Below are positions 22,033 to 34,453 of a DNA stretch of 64,000 bases, one piece after another. The stretch's first letter is position 1; the number at the start of each line of letters is the position of its first letter. The notes under the pieces were generated by a model. It made no database searches. It was given only the letters and a program-made list of their open reading frames with translations, and had not been told where the DNA came from. The translations under genes were made by a program, and so were the position numbers. Source of the stretch: Polytrichum commune (taxonomy: Eukaryota > Streptophyta > Polytrichopsida > Polytrichales > Polytrichaceae); the NCBI GenBank assembly GCA_950295325.1, contig OX485808.1:19860527-19924526 (forward strand), written 5' to 3'.

Positions 22033-23329
22033 TCGAAAGGGATGGGAGGCTCCGACGTCAACAATATCTGCACGAAGTGAAGCATGAAGAATGTATCTAA
22101 CTCCAAAAGTTATCTTGTCAACAAGCTGAAGCTGATGCTGCTGCAGCAGATGATGATGCTCCCTCCTCGGACGCAGCCCTCGAAGATCTCATGAAATGAC
22201 GTGTGTGATGGGGTGGTTTTGGGTGGGGTAGGGATGGGATCACACTTTGTCACCTGTTGTTTTCCGCCTACCTCACTTCACTGTCGAATCGATCGAACTG
22301 CTTTCTTTTTGGCTTCAACTCCCCAAAGCCCCGATCTCCACATCTCGTGAGATGGAGGTCAGTCAGGTCTGCCGATACACAAGTCACTTCCCTGAACGCA
22401 GGTCACGATTGAGGTACGAGGGGATTTTTGTTTGGAAATTGACAGTCGAGTGAGTGAGTTAGGTAGTTAGTTACAAGATATGAAAGGCTTCTGTGGGTCC
22501 CCGTGTGGTCACTCTCATTCTTTATCGGATACCCAACATCAAGGCACGGGCAGAGCTGACCGCTAGTTATAGGTGAACTGATGGAGTTTGAGAAACAATC
22601 GGCTGAAGGTTCAAGACTTCAGGAAAATGACCGATCGTGTACGAGGAATCTATGGAATATACCTTGAATTGATGAAAGAAAAACTGAAAGATCACAACGT
22701 GTAACTGGTTACACTTGGAAACACTAGGGTTTGATTGATTACGTTCAAAAACCTCCATGGACAGTGTCTAAGGTATGTAGTGGATGACCAATTGAGCTGC
22801 ATAGTGGCGAGTCGGTTATTAGACATAATCCTCTCTTCCAAACTAGATCGAGATCAATGATGGGTAGGTATTGAAGTTGGCAGCAAACCCTCGTTGGTTC
22901 TTAGGGGGGTTCTTTGAAATTATGACCGGGGTTTATAAATTTTCAAACAACCGGACTTGATTCATAATTGTGGTTCTTAGAAAATCAAAACCCAGTCAAA
23001 TCACCTGCTAAAGAACCACTGGTTCTTTCTCAGTTCTTTCATGAAAACCACCGGGTCTTTGAATCTTTTCAAATATTTGGGACCGGACGTTCTTTAAATG
23101 TAAATTTTTTTAAAAACCCCAAAACTAAAGATCCTTTGTTTCTAATTTGTCTTTGAAACCAGAACCAAAGGTCAGCAAAAATTAAATACTCACCCAACAT
23201 TGATTGAGACCCTTACATTTGTGGAGATCTACAACTCTCTTAAAAAATGAGTGTTGGAGAGGATTATGACTTTAAACCACCCTCAATCTTCCCAATTATC
23301 TTGCACCATGTGGCAATGAAAGTGACAAT
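22033..23329. other. Intergenic DNA, possible upstream region of the candidate gene
   Basis: 22033-22500 is richer in G+C than most of the window and contains CT-rich sequence. It could be a promoter or 5' leader for the minus-strand candidate. On the plus strand the end of a small acidic frame (Ala/Asp-rich, ending LEDLMK-stop near 22199) overlaps; its meaning is unknown. 22500-23329 shows nothing recognisable. Confidence 0.35.
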
Positions 23330-23720
23330 GAGTGTTATGTGGGTATTTTTGGGTTTCTTATTCCTATTCTTCAACTTTTACCAAATGGATTTGCACAACA
23401 AGACTTGTGTTGTTTTAGCAAAACCATGATGACATATTAGCCAAAACCATGTTGAAAATCAGGATACTCCTTATTTGATTATGGTTATCAAAAGTGCATG
23501 TGTGTTGATTCTTCATATAAATATATAGGTACTCCCAATTGTGTTCACTATTGAGTGTGGAATAATTAATAAATTTTTGAACATGTCGTCCAATCTTGTT
23601 AAAATATGTGCCTTTATGTTGTTTGTTCTTTGATCAATACCAATCCACACACCAATCAAATATAGATGTCCGAGTAAGAAAAGTAACTGAATAACACCCA
23701 CATACCTCATATTGAAGTGG
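23330..23720 (+). repeat. Dispersed repeat R3, long copy
   Basis: The sequence order matches 60985-61260: a GTGGGTRTT block, a CAACTTTTRCCAA block, then the CTATTGAGTGTGGA block and the GTTCTTTGATC block. It shows that R3 extends upstream of the part seen in other copies. Confidence 0.65.
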
Positions 23721-25492
23721 TAGTAATGGCAAGAATAGGAGTTATGAATGACCCCAATAAGATATGTGGTACAATGCTCAAACTACAAACACCAATATTA
23801 TTGATAACGAAATTAAGAGGGCCAATGCGTTCATTTAAAGAGAAAGAGTATCTTTATTATAATATTTTGCATCTTTGTGTCCATATTAAAACTTGAAAGT
23901 TCATATTGTTGATTCGCAATTGCTAACCAAATGGTACCATGACAGATTTCGTCCAACAACCGAAGTGGAATGTAGAGTTGGAAGTGCCCACAATACACCT
24001 ATAGATCTTATCACTTACATTGAGAGTTTTCTTTCCCCTTGTTGCAATCGTTTCTAGAGCACCAACGCAACAAATAAAATTGCATGACGAATTGAAGTCT
24101 ATCGAATTTCATTACCATCATACGAGTCTCATATAGGATTAGAATGAAGAGTCCACCCTCGGGATCATAAACAAGCTACATGAGCATGTTGACAAATCCA
24201 AATGAGAAATATGAGAGAGTTAAAATTGTTATTTGTGTACTAAAATGAATTTCTCATAAGTCCTAAAATATTGCTTGTATTCAAATAGAGCAAACCATTT
24301 TCCTCCTTTCCCTCAAGCCTTGAGATAAGGAGCAAAGTTGTTTATAAGTAAAACTAGACACATTTTGAAAAACCTGACATTTTAGTTACTTCAACTCTAT
24401 GTGCAATATACTTTACAGGGGCTTTATAGTACATATGTGCAATCTCAATTATTATTTGAATATATTGATAAGAAAATATGATGTAAAAATATTCTATGTT
24501 TTTTTAATTTTATATATATAATCAAAACAAGTATTTTAGTATCTCATAATGAACTCTACATATTGTACCAAAGGATCCTACTACACCATTTCGCATTTGC
24601 AACTCTAAACGAGGGGGGGACTAGACCTTGATCCATATTTACTTGAATATTAGTGTGGATAACCATATGAAATTATGTGTTGTTGTGATTTTTGGGTTTA
24701 TCGAGAATATCATTATTTGTACCAAGTAAGTTATTTTCTAATCTTCACCTGTGTACCAATTATTTATGCTAAATTGGTCAAATTGATACTCTTGGGTAAT
24801 TTTCTAGTAACCGGCAACTCCATATTCCAAATGTTAACTGACTCTATTTGGACAAATTGGTGTAGCTTTCCAACTAGCAAGCTACGCATCAATAGTCAAA
24901 ATCGTCTTTGAAGTTGAAGGTGCCTAGAACATGGTTGACTACTTGAGAGACTTGAGTTAATGTTATGGTCAATGAACAATTGATGTGCTCACCTCTAATT
25001 ACTAGAAAATTACCCAACACCAAATCCGCTTTTGTTCCAAAAAAATTTGTATTTCATTCAAAATCAACCTCATTTTTGCCCAACTTTTATCCAAAACTAC
25101 TCATGTACTAGAACCAACACTTCACCCAATTCCACACCCTAAAATCTATAGGTACGAACAAACCTAAGTATGTTGTACACAAACTCAACTTTGGCTCCCA
25201 TTGTCAGCCGATTCAAATCAAAAAACAAAATGATGAAGTGTTCAAAGCAAGGGTCCAAGTAATCAATTGCATAAATGTGAAACTAAGAAGTGAAAAGGGT
25301 TTAGGTTTTCTAAAATAGGAAATGTCAAAGTGGTTAGGGTTACAATACTCGCTTTTGTTCGCCACCATTCTTCCAACATTTGACATCTATGTGTGCATTG
25401 CATAGTTGAGAATGTTGTGAGATTTCTTGTGCATTGTGTATCCTTGGTTCGATAGTACGTGAGGTGCAATTTGTAGAATCGTGTGTAGTTGT
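23721..25492. other. Intergenic AT-rich DNA, no gene seen
   Basis: A segment at about 23950-24010 is the reverse complement of the short repeat also seen at 3852-3905 and 9160-9193. The remainder is unassigned. I looked for inverted ends of the adjacent Tc1 element here and found none. Confidence 0.5.
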
Positions 25493-26487
25493 ATGCCTCC
25501 ATTGTCTCAAGAATAGAAGCACCAAGCTTTGGTGCAACTTAGAAGTGGTGTTTCTACTCGCAAAGTTGCCGCTTTAGTGGGCATGAGCCAATCTTCTATA
25601 GTGCATTTAAGGAAGGATGTAGGGGGCGAGATTAAGAGACAAAGAGGAGGCCGTCCAAAGCTTCTTGCAGACCGAGAGAAGAGGCGTTGTATCACTCTCG
25701 TTATTGAAGGTCGACTTGAAATTGCATTTGCGACAACAAAAACAAGGTCGATTTGAAACATATAAATTGTTGCATGACATCACTGTGAGGCGTGCTTTGA
25801 GAGAGGTTGGATTGGGCGCACAAGTGCAGCAAAGAAAGCCATTTCTGAGTCGTAAACATGTTCTTGCACACTTGAGGTTTGCTCAAAGGTATAACGATTG
25901 GATCATTGATGATTGGAAATGTGTGATTTTTAATAACGAGACAAAGATAAATAGGTTCAACTCAGATGGTAGGTCATGATGTTGGATTGGAGATGAAGAA
26001 CGTGTTGGACCTCAACATGTCCATTAGACCGTAAAGTATGGTGGTGGGTCAGTGATGATTTGGGGATGCATGACAACTTTTGGGCGGGAAGCATGGTACG
26101 GAATTGAAGGTAGGATGGATAGACATCTATACAAATTTATTTTAGAAAGTTTCTTGTGGTCCACTATACAAAAGTACAATATGGATCCAAGTAGGTTGGT
26201 CTTTCAACATGACAATGATCCCAAGCACACGAGCAACATTGTGCAAAATGGTTGACATCGCAACTGTTTCACCTCCTTCAATGGCATGCACAATCTCCGG
26301 ATTTGATTCCCATTGAACACTTCTCAAATGGCGCTTGAACGAATTTACGACACCTCCAAGAGGTATTCAAGAAGTGTGGGAGCGTGTGTGTTCAATCAAT
26401 CCTAATTTTAATGAACATGATTGCATGGCACTTTATGAGAGCATGCCACAGAGAATTGACAATGTGTTGAAGAGTAAGGGTTACTAG
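25493..26487 (+). pseudogene. Tc1-type transposase, broken
   Basis: From ATG at 25493 (TAG at 25514) the frame has a helix-turn-helix region (RSGVSTRKVAALVGMSQSS), a GRPKLL linker and a second DNA-binding part (TVRRALREVGLGAQ). The DDE domain follows: VIFNNETK, GGSVMIWGCMT, HDNDPKHTS and SPDLIPIEH. The last Asp and Glu have 34 residues between them, as in Tc1. The first catalytic Asp (usually SDE) is Asn here. There are at least three frame changes (about 25700, 26243, 26320) and stops near 25977 and 26023. The C-terminus is clear, ending in KSKGY-stop at 26485-26487. The length is about 331 codons, close to family size. No TIRs were found. It differs from the E1 transposase. Confidence 0.9.
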
Positions 26488-27708
26488 ACCAATTACTAAA
26501 GATTTTGCAGACAACTTGAACAAAACTAAGTATATGTATATAGTTTCTCATTTGTCTTTGCAACATACTTTCTTACTATCAATGCAATGTGAAAGTTTGC
26601 ATACATGTGCATAAGTTTGTGTAATATCATATCCAATTTTCAAATCTGAAAAAAAACATGCGAATGCTAGTGATTGTTTGTTGAAGATGAGTTTGTTCAA
26701 AGTGTACTCAACTTTATTCACAACTGTATATGTTTGAAGGTTGGTGGGCTCATGTGCCCCTCCTCCTTCCAATTAGATCTCAAAAATGTCAAGTGAAACT
26801 TACTAGTGTTTGAAGCTTTCTGAAGAGGACCTGGGCCACTAGTAACCACCAATTTGGTTCTAATCCTCCACACAATCTCAATGTCTGCCACTCAAAACTC
26901 TTAATCTTCAAAAGAGGCAAGGCAACAAAGCTTGAGATGTCCAAATCCAAAACCCTAGCAATAAAAGTGAAGATTCCTATGTGAAACCCTAGCCCCGGTC
27001 TCATATTGTTGATGGTATCACCTGATACCCTCTGATACCCACTTTACATTCTAGATCCACCTTTATCCTATTGACATGATCTTAAACATATTGTATTGTT
27101 CCCCACTTATAGTAGTTAGAAGATTTCTCTATTCCCCTTCATTATCTAACATCAATTTCTTTTTTAAATTGTAACATATTTATACACGGGCCATTTCAAA
27201 TCTTTTGTTGATGGAAGTAGTGGATTTTTTTAATGTTTTTGAGAAAAAAATCATTTTCTTCCTTTAGCATAGTTTACAAGATCTAAAGTAAGTGCCCCAC
27301 ACCCCCCCCCCCTTCTCCCCTTTCTCTCGACACAAAAAGACAGCTTAGGTATGTTATGACTCTAGGTCTAGGAGGTGCGTATATGTGCAGGTGTTGGAAG
27401 GGGATAAGTTAAGGTAAGTAAATCTGAAACCAACACATGACTTAGAATCAACACCTAGAAAGCATCTATAATAAATACTTGTTGATTACAAAAATGTATG
27501 CTTTTTAAAAATATCTCATGAGTGTGAGGTTTTAGATGGCCTATAACCAAAACTAGAACCCTAATTAGTTCTTATACAAAATTTCTTATGTGTTTTGTAG
27601 TGCGTTGGAATTTTCTTAACCTTGCAAAAGTAAATATGTAAAAATTGACATTTCTAGTAACATGTATTATGCTCAAAGCTTATTAATATGTCAGTTTTAG
27701 GCATACTT
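26488..27708. other. Intergenic DNA, no gene seen
   Basis: It holds an 11-bp poly(C) run at 27302-27312 and two AAACCCTAG motifs near 26950-26990. The 3' end of the Tc1 element must lie in its first part but is not marked by a visible repeat. Confidence 0.5.
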
Positions 27709-27963
27709 GGGGGCGTTTTAGATGGGGTTCCACGGTCCAAAAAACATTGGGACCAATTTGAAGCAAATTGAACCTTTGACGCGGACCCTACCTTTCATCT
27801 TGGGTCTCCAAAACATGAGCTCTTCTTTGAACTTCATTTCTTGGATCATATCATTAGTGGTTCCCTCCAAAATAATGCCATGTAGGAGACACCTAATCTA
27901 AATGCATTCAGTCCAATTTACACCGCTTGACCCTCTCCCTTGGACCCCATCTAAAAGCACCCC
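27709..27963. mobile_element. MITE-like inverted-repeat element
   Basis: A 255-bp unit with ends GGGGGCGTTTTAGATGGGG and, inverted, GGGGTGCTTTTAGATGGGG. G-rich tips of this kind recall Tourist/PIF elements, but the flanking triplets (CTT and TCA) do not match, so the superfamily is undecided. Confidence 0.6.
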
Positions 27964-29284
27964 TCACCTTAGTACACTATACCTTAAGACTTTCACGGTG
28001 AGCTAAATTAACGGCACTCTAAGAGATACCAAAGAGATGAGGGGTACCTAGCTATTCTAAAGAATACCGAATGACATCTACAACAAAGGCTCTTCCACTT
28101 GCTCCTTTGAGCTTCTAGAACCTCTAAGTTACTTAGTACATAGCTACAGAAGTCACATGCCACGGTTGACAAGAATGCAATACTTACTAGAAGCTAGTTT
28201 TCTAGGTCAATTCTTGCGACTCCATAATGCTAATGAAGTGTTATTATCTTCCTTATTATGGCGGACTTCGATGTGCCAACTATTTTGACAAAGGAAACTA
28301 AACTTTAGTTGATATCGGCGAAGCTTTGGACGGGATTTCCTAACATGTTGTCGGTTGAACACTTTTATGTGAAGATTCTTTTTCCTAATCATTTCTTTGG
28401 GGTGGGGGGAGGGGGAGATATAAACGTATGAGAAAATGAGATTTGTTTTGATGTGAAACATGGAAGTCGGAATGCAATCATCATCACTTTTACCCACTAC
28501 GAGCTATGCATGAGGGAATATACTATATTCTATGTCTTTACATCTTAGAGAATTTTAAGTAAATCCCAAAAATGGAAATTCAAAGAAATGTTTGATATTG
28601 AGAATATGCCAAAATGAAATTATTTAAGTACAATAACCTAGTGAAGCATACCAACTCAAACCAAAATTCATTCTTAGTTTCAAAAACACAAAGGTTGTAA
28701 ACTCCCCTCATCCCCTCTCCCCTTCCATCCCCTCAAACTTCAACTTCCTACTATAATAATGTTAGATACCCATGCTTGCTCTCTATAGTAATCTTATGCA
28801 CACTTCCATGTGGAGGATGGGTCTTCTTCCTCCTCCTCCTTACATTTAGCGGATATTGTTAACTTGGCCAACACGTGAAGGTGTGCCCTTATTCTTGAAT
28901 AACATGTATAAATAGTTACAAATTTTAGGGAGTATTTTGGACGTAGTCTTGTGGGGTTAGAATACCATCACATTACCCCCTTTCTATTGGGAACTTTGTC
29001 ATCACAACATAAGGAATTTACAAAGAATCCATATTAGGTGATGACATGCCTTACAATAAGCCCAAAGAGTGCAGCAAAAACTCGATACCGGACTCAATAA
29101 GGGCATCGCTAAGTAAGTCCCAAGTCTCCAGCTCTTGACATGTATTTCAATAGACCACTTTGGTATGTTGGGGGCATTCTCTTAAATGAAATGTGGTTGT
29201 ATCACTGTATTAAGCAACATAATATGCCATTCCTAGTGCATTCCAATCACAAGGCCCCCTTTGGCTCCCACCCAAACATTACTA
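27964..29284. other. Intergenic DNA, no gene seen
   Basis: No supported coding sequence. A G-rich stretch at 28399-28415 and CT-rich pieces near 28700-28740 and 28830-28845 are low-complexity only. Confidence 0.55.
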
Positions 29285-30680
29285 CGTTTAAACCCAGGGG
29301 TGCACTTTTTGTAACATTTATAAGTATATGTGAGTGCACAAAAATGGTATTAAAATGAACTTTGTCATATTATGTATACATGTTTTATACAAATTATAGC
29401 TCGTAATTATGTGCATGTATTAAGAACCTCTACAAAGTATGCAAGATTTGTGTTTGTATGATAATATCACTGGACTTTATGGGATAGGTTTTCCATATTG
29501 GATAAAACTAAAACGAATGAATCTCTCATTTCCTTATCTCATCCATACATGTATGGAAGAGGCAATATTAGGGTTTTGGAAGGGGTCATTGAGTTGAGAA
29601 TGAGACCACATCGTGCTTAGGGTTGCAAGAGGAATGGGCCACGCTTCTTTGTGGTTTTGGGGTTTAGAAGGTAGGTCTTGTTGCAAAGGCCAATAGAAAA
29701 GGTTGTTGAAATTATGAAGGTGCTCAAAACTCCTCCTTTCCTCATTTGTTTCATGTGTTACACATAGCCCTTACCTCCTTACGGGTGCTCTCCTCATTAA
29801 TGGTTTGTGTATTGGTTTGTGGAAGCAACAATAAGTGTGTGCATATAAATTCTTCCATCAATCAAATTCTTGATTTTTGATAGAGAACATAATGCTTGCC
29901 TTGACTCCGAATCAAGTTGTGGATATTATGAAAGCATGCATGTTAGACAATAACTAACAAGTGGAATATAATGGTCAAGTGGTTTATTTCTTGTCCAAGG
30001 AACTTTGAGTTTTGATTATTATTAGAACTACAAGATGCATGCAAGGAAAGTCAAGACAAGAACACACTTGAACCTTGAATCCTCATAAATGTGTTAGACC
30101 AAAAAAATTAGCTCCAGTTAAGGTTTGGTTTGTTGGGAGGGTTTATAAGATGTGTGAAGAATTTGGTAATCGTTGGGTGGAGTATAGGGGTCCAATTGAC
30201 TTGATGAATCATCCATCAAACATGAACATTAGTTTATGTTGGTATCAAAAAGGGCAACAACAAGTGGACTTTACAATCTCAATAATCATTTCATTAAAAA
30301 AACTTCATGTGATCTTATTGATCTTTTAAAACAATAATTGCATTAGCTTCTACTATATTATAGACTTAGATGCTTAAGAGTTACATCCGGGGGATGAAAA
30401 GTCTTCAATGACTTTATGATGAAGGCTAGGGTTTTCCATTTTACATATGATAGGGGTGGATTGTTACTCAAAAGTATATTTGTATAGTTATGTTAATGAC
30501 TATATATGAATGTAATTATTTTTTATGTATACATATTATCACTTGAATTTTTATCATTGAAATTATACATGTATTGCTTGATTGTACCAAAAAAACACTT
30601 GTATACAAGGGGTTTAGAGTATTTTGAGAACACATGTGGTTCTTAGGTTTTAATGGAAGTTGCACCCCCATGCATTTAAA
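29285..30680 (+). repeat. Dispersed repeat R1, copy 2 (interrupted)
   Basis: 29285-29475 and 30335-30670 match R1 copy 1. The 29476-30334 piece is absent from copy 1 and is an independent insertion or replacement. It holds no gene that I can support; TTGGTATCAAAAAGGG near 30238 looks like a copia primer-binding site but has no LTR evidence. Confidence 0.6.
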
Positions 30681-31353
30681 TGAAATTTCCAACATTGTAG
30701 CTTTGGATTTCCATCCCAACGATGACTTTAAATGGGTGAGGACAACTAGTCCGAATTATACTTTAATTTGTTATAATTCCATTCCAAATAAGTCTTACTA
30801 GCCTAAATTGGGGTCTTTGACCACAATTTAAGGGTCATTTCAACCACAAACAAAAAATTCCCAAATTATACAATGTTCTCTTGTGTTTTTGCTCTCCCCC
30901 ATGTTAGGTGTCACAAAACTTTACCCATAGAAATATGGTAAATTGGTTGCATGATGAACCCCTATTGACAACTTTTAGGAGAAGTAAAAAATGTGTTTCA
31001 TGATGTACTATCCTTCAAGGATCCTTTATAACTTATGTTCAATGAAATGAGGTTGATGTTAAGGCAACAAAGCCAAAAGACTTATGGGAGAATTGTAGCC
31101 ACATGTGATGGCCCTTTAATTTTGGCCCCACTGGGTCGGCGTTGGCGTTGACCTAGCCGGCCGGTGCTCAATTACACATGGGGTCCAACATGCTACCATG
31201 CTACCATGCATTGTTGAGACCTTTCATATTTTTTTGATTAGAGAAAAAAATTGGTCAACCAAACTTGGGTCCAACCCAACTATCAGTTTGCCTTTGCAAA
31301 ATGAAGATGGCTCGGGTTGCACATTGTTCCTTGTGTAAGGGTACCCAACATAG
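30681..31353. other. Intergenic DNA, no gene seen
   Basis: Unassigned AT-rich sequence with a short GC-rich interval at 31128-31168. Confidence 0.55.
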
Positions 31354-31392
31354 AACATTAGGGTGTTGCACAATGTGCAACACCCTAATGTT
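31354..31392. repeat. Perfect 18-bp stem hairpin, 3-nt loop
   Basis: AACATTAGGGTGTTGCAC, then AAT, then its exact complement. The flanks show no TIR or target duplication. Confidence 0.95.
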
Positions 31393-31739
31393 GAGCAATG
31401 TTATGAAAAATGATAATACAAAACATATATTGACATTTTGGAGGGTATGTCAAGGGGAAATAATCTTTGTGTACCCAAGTTATTACTTGAATCATTATTT
31501 GTTTTACACCATAGTGATACTAAATCAATTTTTGCCTAGGTCAAAGGTTGTTGCATGTTAAATAGACCCAAATGGTATTGGGAAAAAAAAAAAAAAACAA
31601 ACAAACAAACAAACACCCATACCCTACTAATATCAAAAAGAAAACTGTGAAATACTCATACATGCATGGTGTCCAAGAAAAAATTAAACAACATCATACC
31701 AAAAATGATCTCATCCCGTTTCACCAACATAGGTACCAA
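31393..31739. other. Intergenic DNA with (AAAC)n repeat
   Basis: An A run followed by AAAC/CAAA tetranucleotides at about 31579-31614. No gene is supported. Confidence 0.6.
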
Positions 31740-31960
31740 TTGATTTCATATAAAATGAATTTCAAAACACTATTCAACGTTCACTACATGCTAGGTGGGG
31801 CCAAGAATAAGTCGTATACTATTTGGAACTATACCTTACTTATTCTCTCTTACCATCAGATGCAACATGATAAGCTCGGGTGAAAATTTGTCACTGGTAT
31901 CATTATAATGAAATGGTTGATATCAGCTAAATGATGTTGTTATGTTCTCATAATGGACAT
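31740..31960 (+). repeat. Dispersed repeat R2, copy 2
   Basis: Diverged match to 4380-4640, same orientation, including the GTGGGGCCAAGAATAAG block. Confidence 0.5.
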
Positions 31961-33049
31961 AAATTCTTTGATAAACGGATATAGAATTTAATACACTTGA
32001 CTATTTGTATCTCATCCCATGAACTCCACGCATGATTATGAGTTGGAACTTGACAATATAGATGACGTGAACATAAGAGAAGACCCAAAGGAAAGTGATA
32101 ACGATGTTTGATCTACATATTCACTTTGTACAATCATGTCGCAAAAGCATAGAAGGGTTAACACATGGTTAGACTCTTGGTGTATTTGGAGGGGCCCCTT
32201 CCAACGGGGTGGACATGCTTTCAAATGACTTTATGGTTATAGCATGCGAAAGAACTCCCGTAATATACACGTGTATGGATCAACTTGGGTCAACGAAGCG
32301 ACGGGATGTATGCAAATTGTGGGCGGCTTTAGCATGTCACAAGAGGGGCAAGGACGGATTTGGGGATGCTACACCCCCTTACAAACTTAAGTTACCAAGT
32401 ACACCTCATTTTTTTAATCCCAACTATAGTAACTTAGAGGGCTCTTTGTGGCTAGGCAATTGGTACATGACTTAGAGAGATAGCATCTATGTAATAATCT
32501 ACTCAGCATATCATGTGCGAATTATCCAAAATTAGCCTCCAGGTCCTACCAAAGATTAATTTTGAAATAAAGGAGGTTGTATTTATTTGTGTGAAGTGAC
32601 TAGGTATAGGAATACAAGTATTGAGTAGTTTGAAGTCCTTTTTTCCAATTCGAACATCAAGTTGATATTAGTTTCTATCTTATTGAGGTCACTACACTTC
32701 ATTACTTTAGGGAATTAGCTTTTTGACATCATTTTGATGAACATCCAAACTATTACAATGTCATCCTTTGTAACGTCACACTCTCTCTTATATCCCGAAA
32801 CCTTAAGGAATGGATGTGCTCAATTTAAATCTCCCTCCTTGTTGTCACATTTCCCTCTCTTATATCGCAGCCAACCTCTAGGACCCTCAACATACTATAG
32901 GGATTTAAACTTATCGTCGATGCAACCATAAGGAGTGGTTACATACGAGCTTATGTTTCATCATTCATCAATTGAAAACAATATGCATCAATTATAGTTG
33001 AATTTTTACTTTCAAAGTTAAACTCGTCACTATAATGTATACCATTGGG
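31961..33049. other. Intergenic DNA, no supported gene
   Basis: A plus-strand 88-codon frame at 32209-32475 is slightly GC-richer than its surroundings but has no motif. The rest is unassigned. Confidence 0.5.
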
Positions 33050-34095
33050 CTCTCTTGGAAGAAAAAGGAAGATGAATTCACAGAAATGCAAACTCAATTC
33101 ACGGGGAGGTCACTCCATTGTCAAGTTGAAAACCACATGCGAATAAAAAAAATCTACTTTTTCTAAGTTGCATCAACAAAATGGGTCAAACTTTTATCAA
33201 AAAAAATTAGGAGTACATATACATGGTATCTATTACATAGTAAAAATTGATAACCAAATTTAATAATTTGTTTTTTCTAGAAAACATACCGTTTCTAACT
33301 AGAATGACGCAGAATTGAACTAATAAAATTACTAGAAAAAATGGAGATGACTAAAAATATTAAAAAAATATCAATGGATATGTATATATAGAAAAAATAT
33401 CATAATTTTTAAAATTATCTATGGCATATAATATAGGGGTAGCAAACTTTGTTCGCACGTGGTTTTCAACTTGACAATGGAGTGACCTCCCCGTGACTCA
33501 ATTTCATGATTTCACAAACCAATTTAGCACTATGTTCCACCAATTTCAATGGAATCACACACCAAGTTTACCATGTAGTTAACCAATTTAACTTCGAATT
33601 TCAACCAATTTCACTACATGTTGTGAACAATTTCATGATTTGGTACCCACCTTCACAATTCCACAAAATCAATTTCATGAACTATACAACTTTATTTCAC
33701 AAACAACAATACATCATGTATAAGATTCTTCTGATCGGTCTCCACAACTAGCCCATCGTCAAGGCTCTGCTTCCGCATAAACACGTAACAAATAGGAGCC
33801 AATGAACAGTGAGAAGGCAAAGAATGCAAAACAAGGTGGCAAGAAGTTGAGAATATGAAGACCACAGAGTGCGAAATTGGTTCGGAAGATTCATGAAGTT
33901 GGTAGAGGCAAGTTCACTATCATGATATTGAGGTGTGCCACATGTCAAGTCGGTCTAGAAGAGTCATGAACTAATTTAGAATGTTCATGAAATTGGTAGA
34001 CCACTATACAAACATTGCTTGGAAGGTTCGTGAACTAGCTTACACCCTTCATGAACTTGAGTTTGCAATTCTATGAAGTCATCTTATTAGAGGAG
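33050..34095 (+). mobile_element. E2, non-autonomous relative of element E1
   Basis: The left part (33050-33099 and 33504-33760) matches the left end of E1. The right part (about 33810-34095) matches its right end, finishing in an eroded TTATTAGAGGAG tip followed by TA (34096-34097). The transposase body is deleted. Copies of TTCATGA and CAATTTCA recur in both halves. A hAT-like MITE is nested at 33100-33495. The left tip is damaged, so its start is approximate. Confidence 0.75.
33100..33495. mobile_element. hAT-like MITE nested in E2, 8-bp duplication
   Basis: The 44-bp inverted ends (starting CACGGGGAGGTCACTCCATT) differ at one position. ACTCAATT is duplicated on both sides (33092-33099 and 33496-33503). 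Uninterrupted E1 and E3 sequence (GCAAACTCAATTTCATGA) shows the empty site. The 396-bp interior is AT-rich and non-coding. An 8-bp duplication and a C-A-start TIR fit the hAT superfamily. Near-identical ends mean this is younger than its host element. Confidence 0.9.
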
Positions 34096-34101
34096 TATGT
34101 G

Positions 34102-34451
34102 TTTACCTGGAATCCTCTAGCCTTGACGTAGAGCTAGTTGTGGGGAGCAATTAGGAGAATCTTATACATGATGTACATTTCTTTGTGAAATATAGTTATA
34201 TAGTTCATGAAATTGATTTTGTGGAGTTGTGAAAATGGGTACCAAGTCATAAAATTGTTTACAACATGTAGTGAATATGGGCACCAAAATACAACATGTA
34301 GTAAAATTGGTTAAAAGTTCAAGTTGATTGGTTATCTATATGGTAAACTTGGTTCATGATTCCAGTGAAATTGGTAGAACCCATCGCTAAAATACATTCT
34401 AAAATCATGAAATTGAGTTTGCACTTTTGTGAATTCTTCTTACCAAAGGAG
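34102..34451 (-). mobile_element. Partial E1-family end (E2b)
   Basis: The reverse complement matches the left end of E1, finishing in a well-kept TTACCAAAGGAG tip (34440-34451) followed by TA. Towards 34107-34178 it still encodes, on the plus strand, the last transposase residues (GEQLGESYT-stop). It abuts E2 tail to tail. Confidence 0.7.
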
Positions 34452-34453
34452 TA

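Noticed and set aside
30225-30260. Copia primer-binding site after an LTR
   Set aside because: TTGGTATCAAAAAGGG resembles it, but no LTR boundaries, TG start or polyprotein were found in 29476-30334.
31354-31392. Helitron 3' terminal hairpin
   Set aside because: No CTRR end follows within the expected distance and no 5' TC start was seen.
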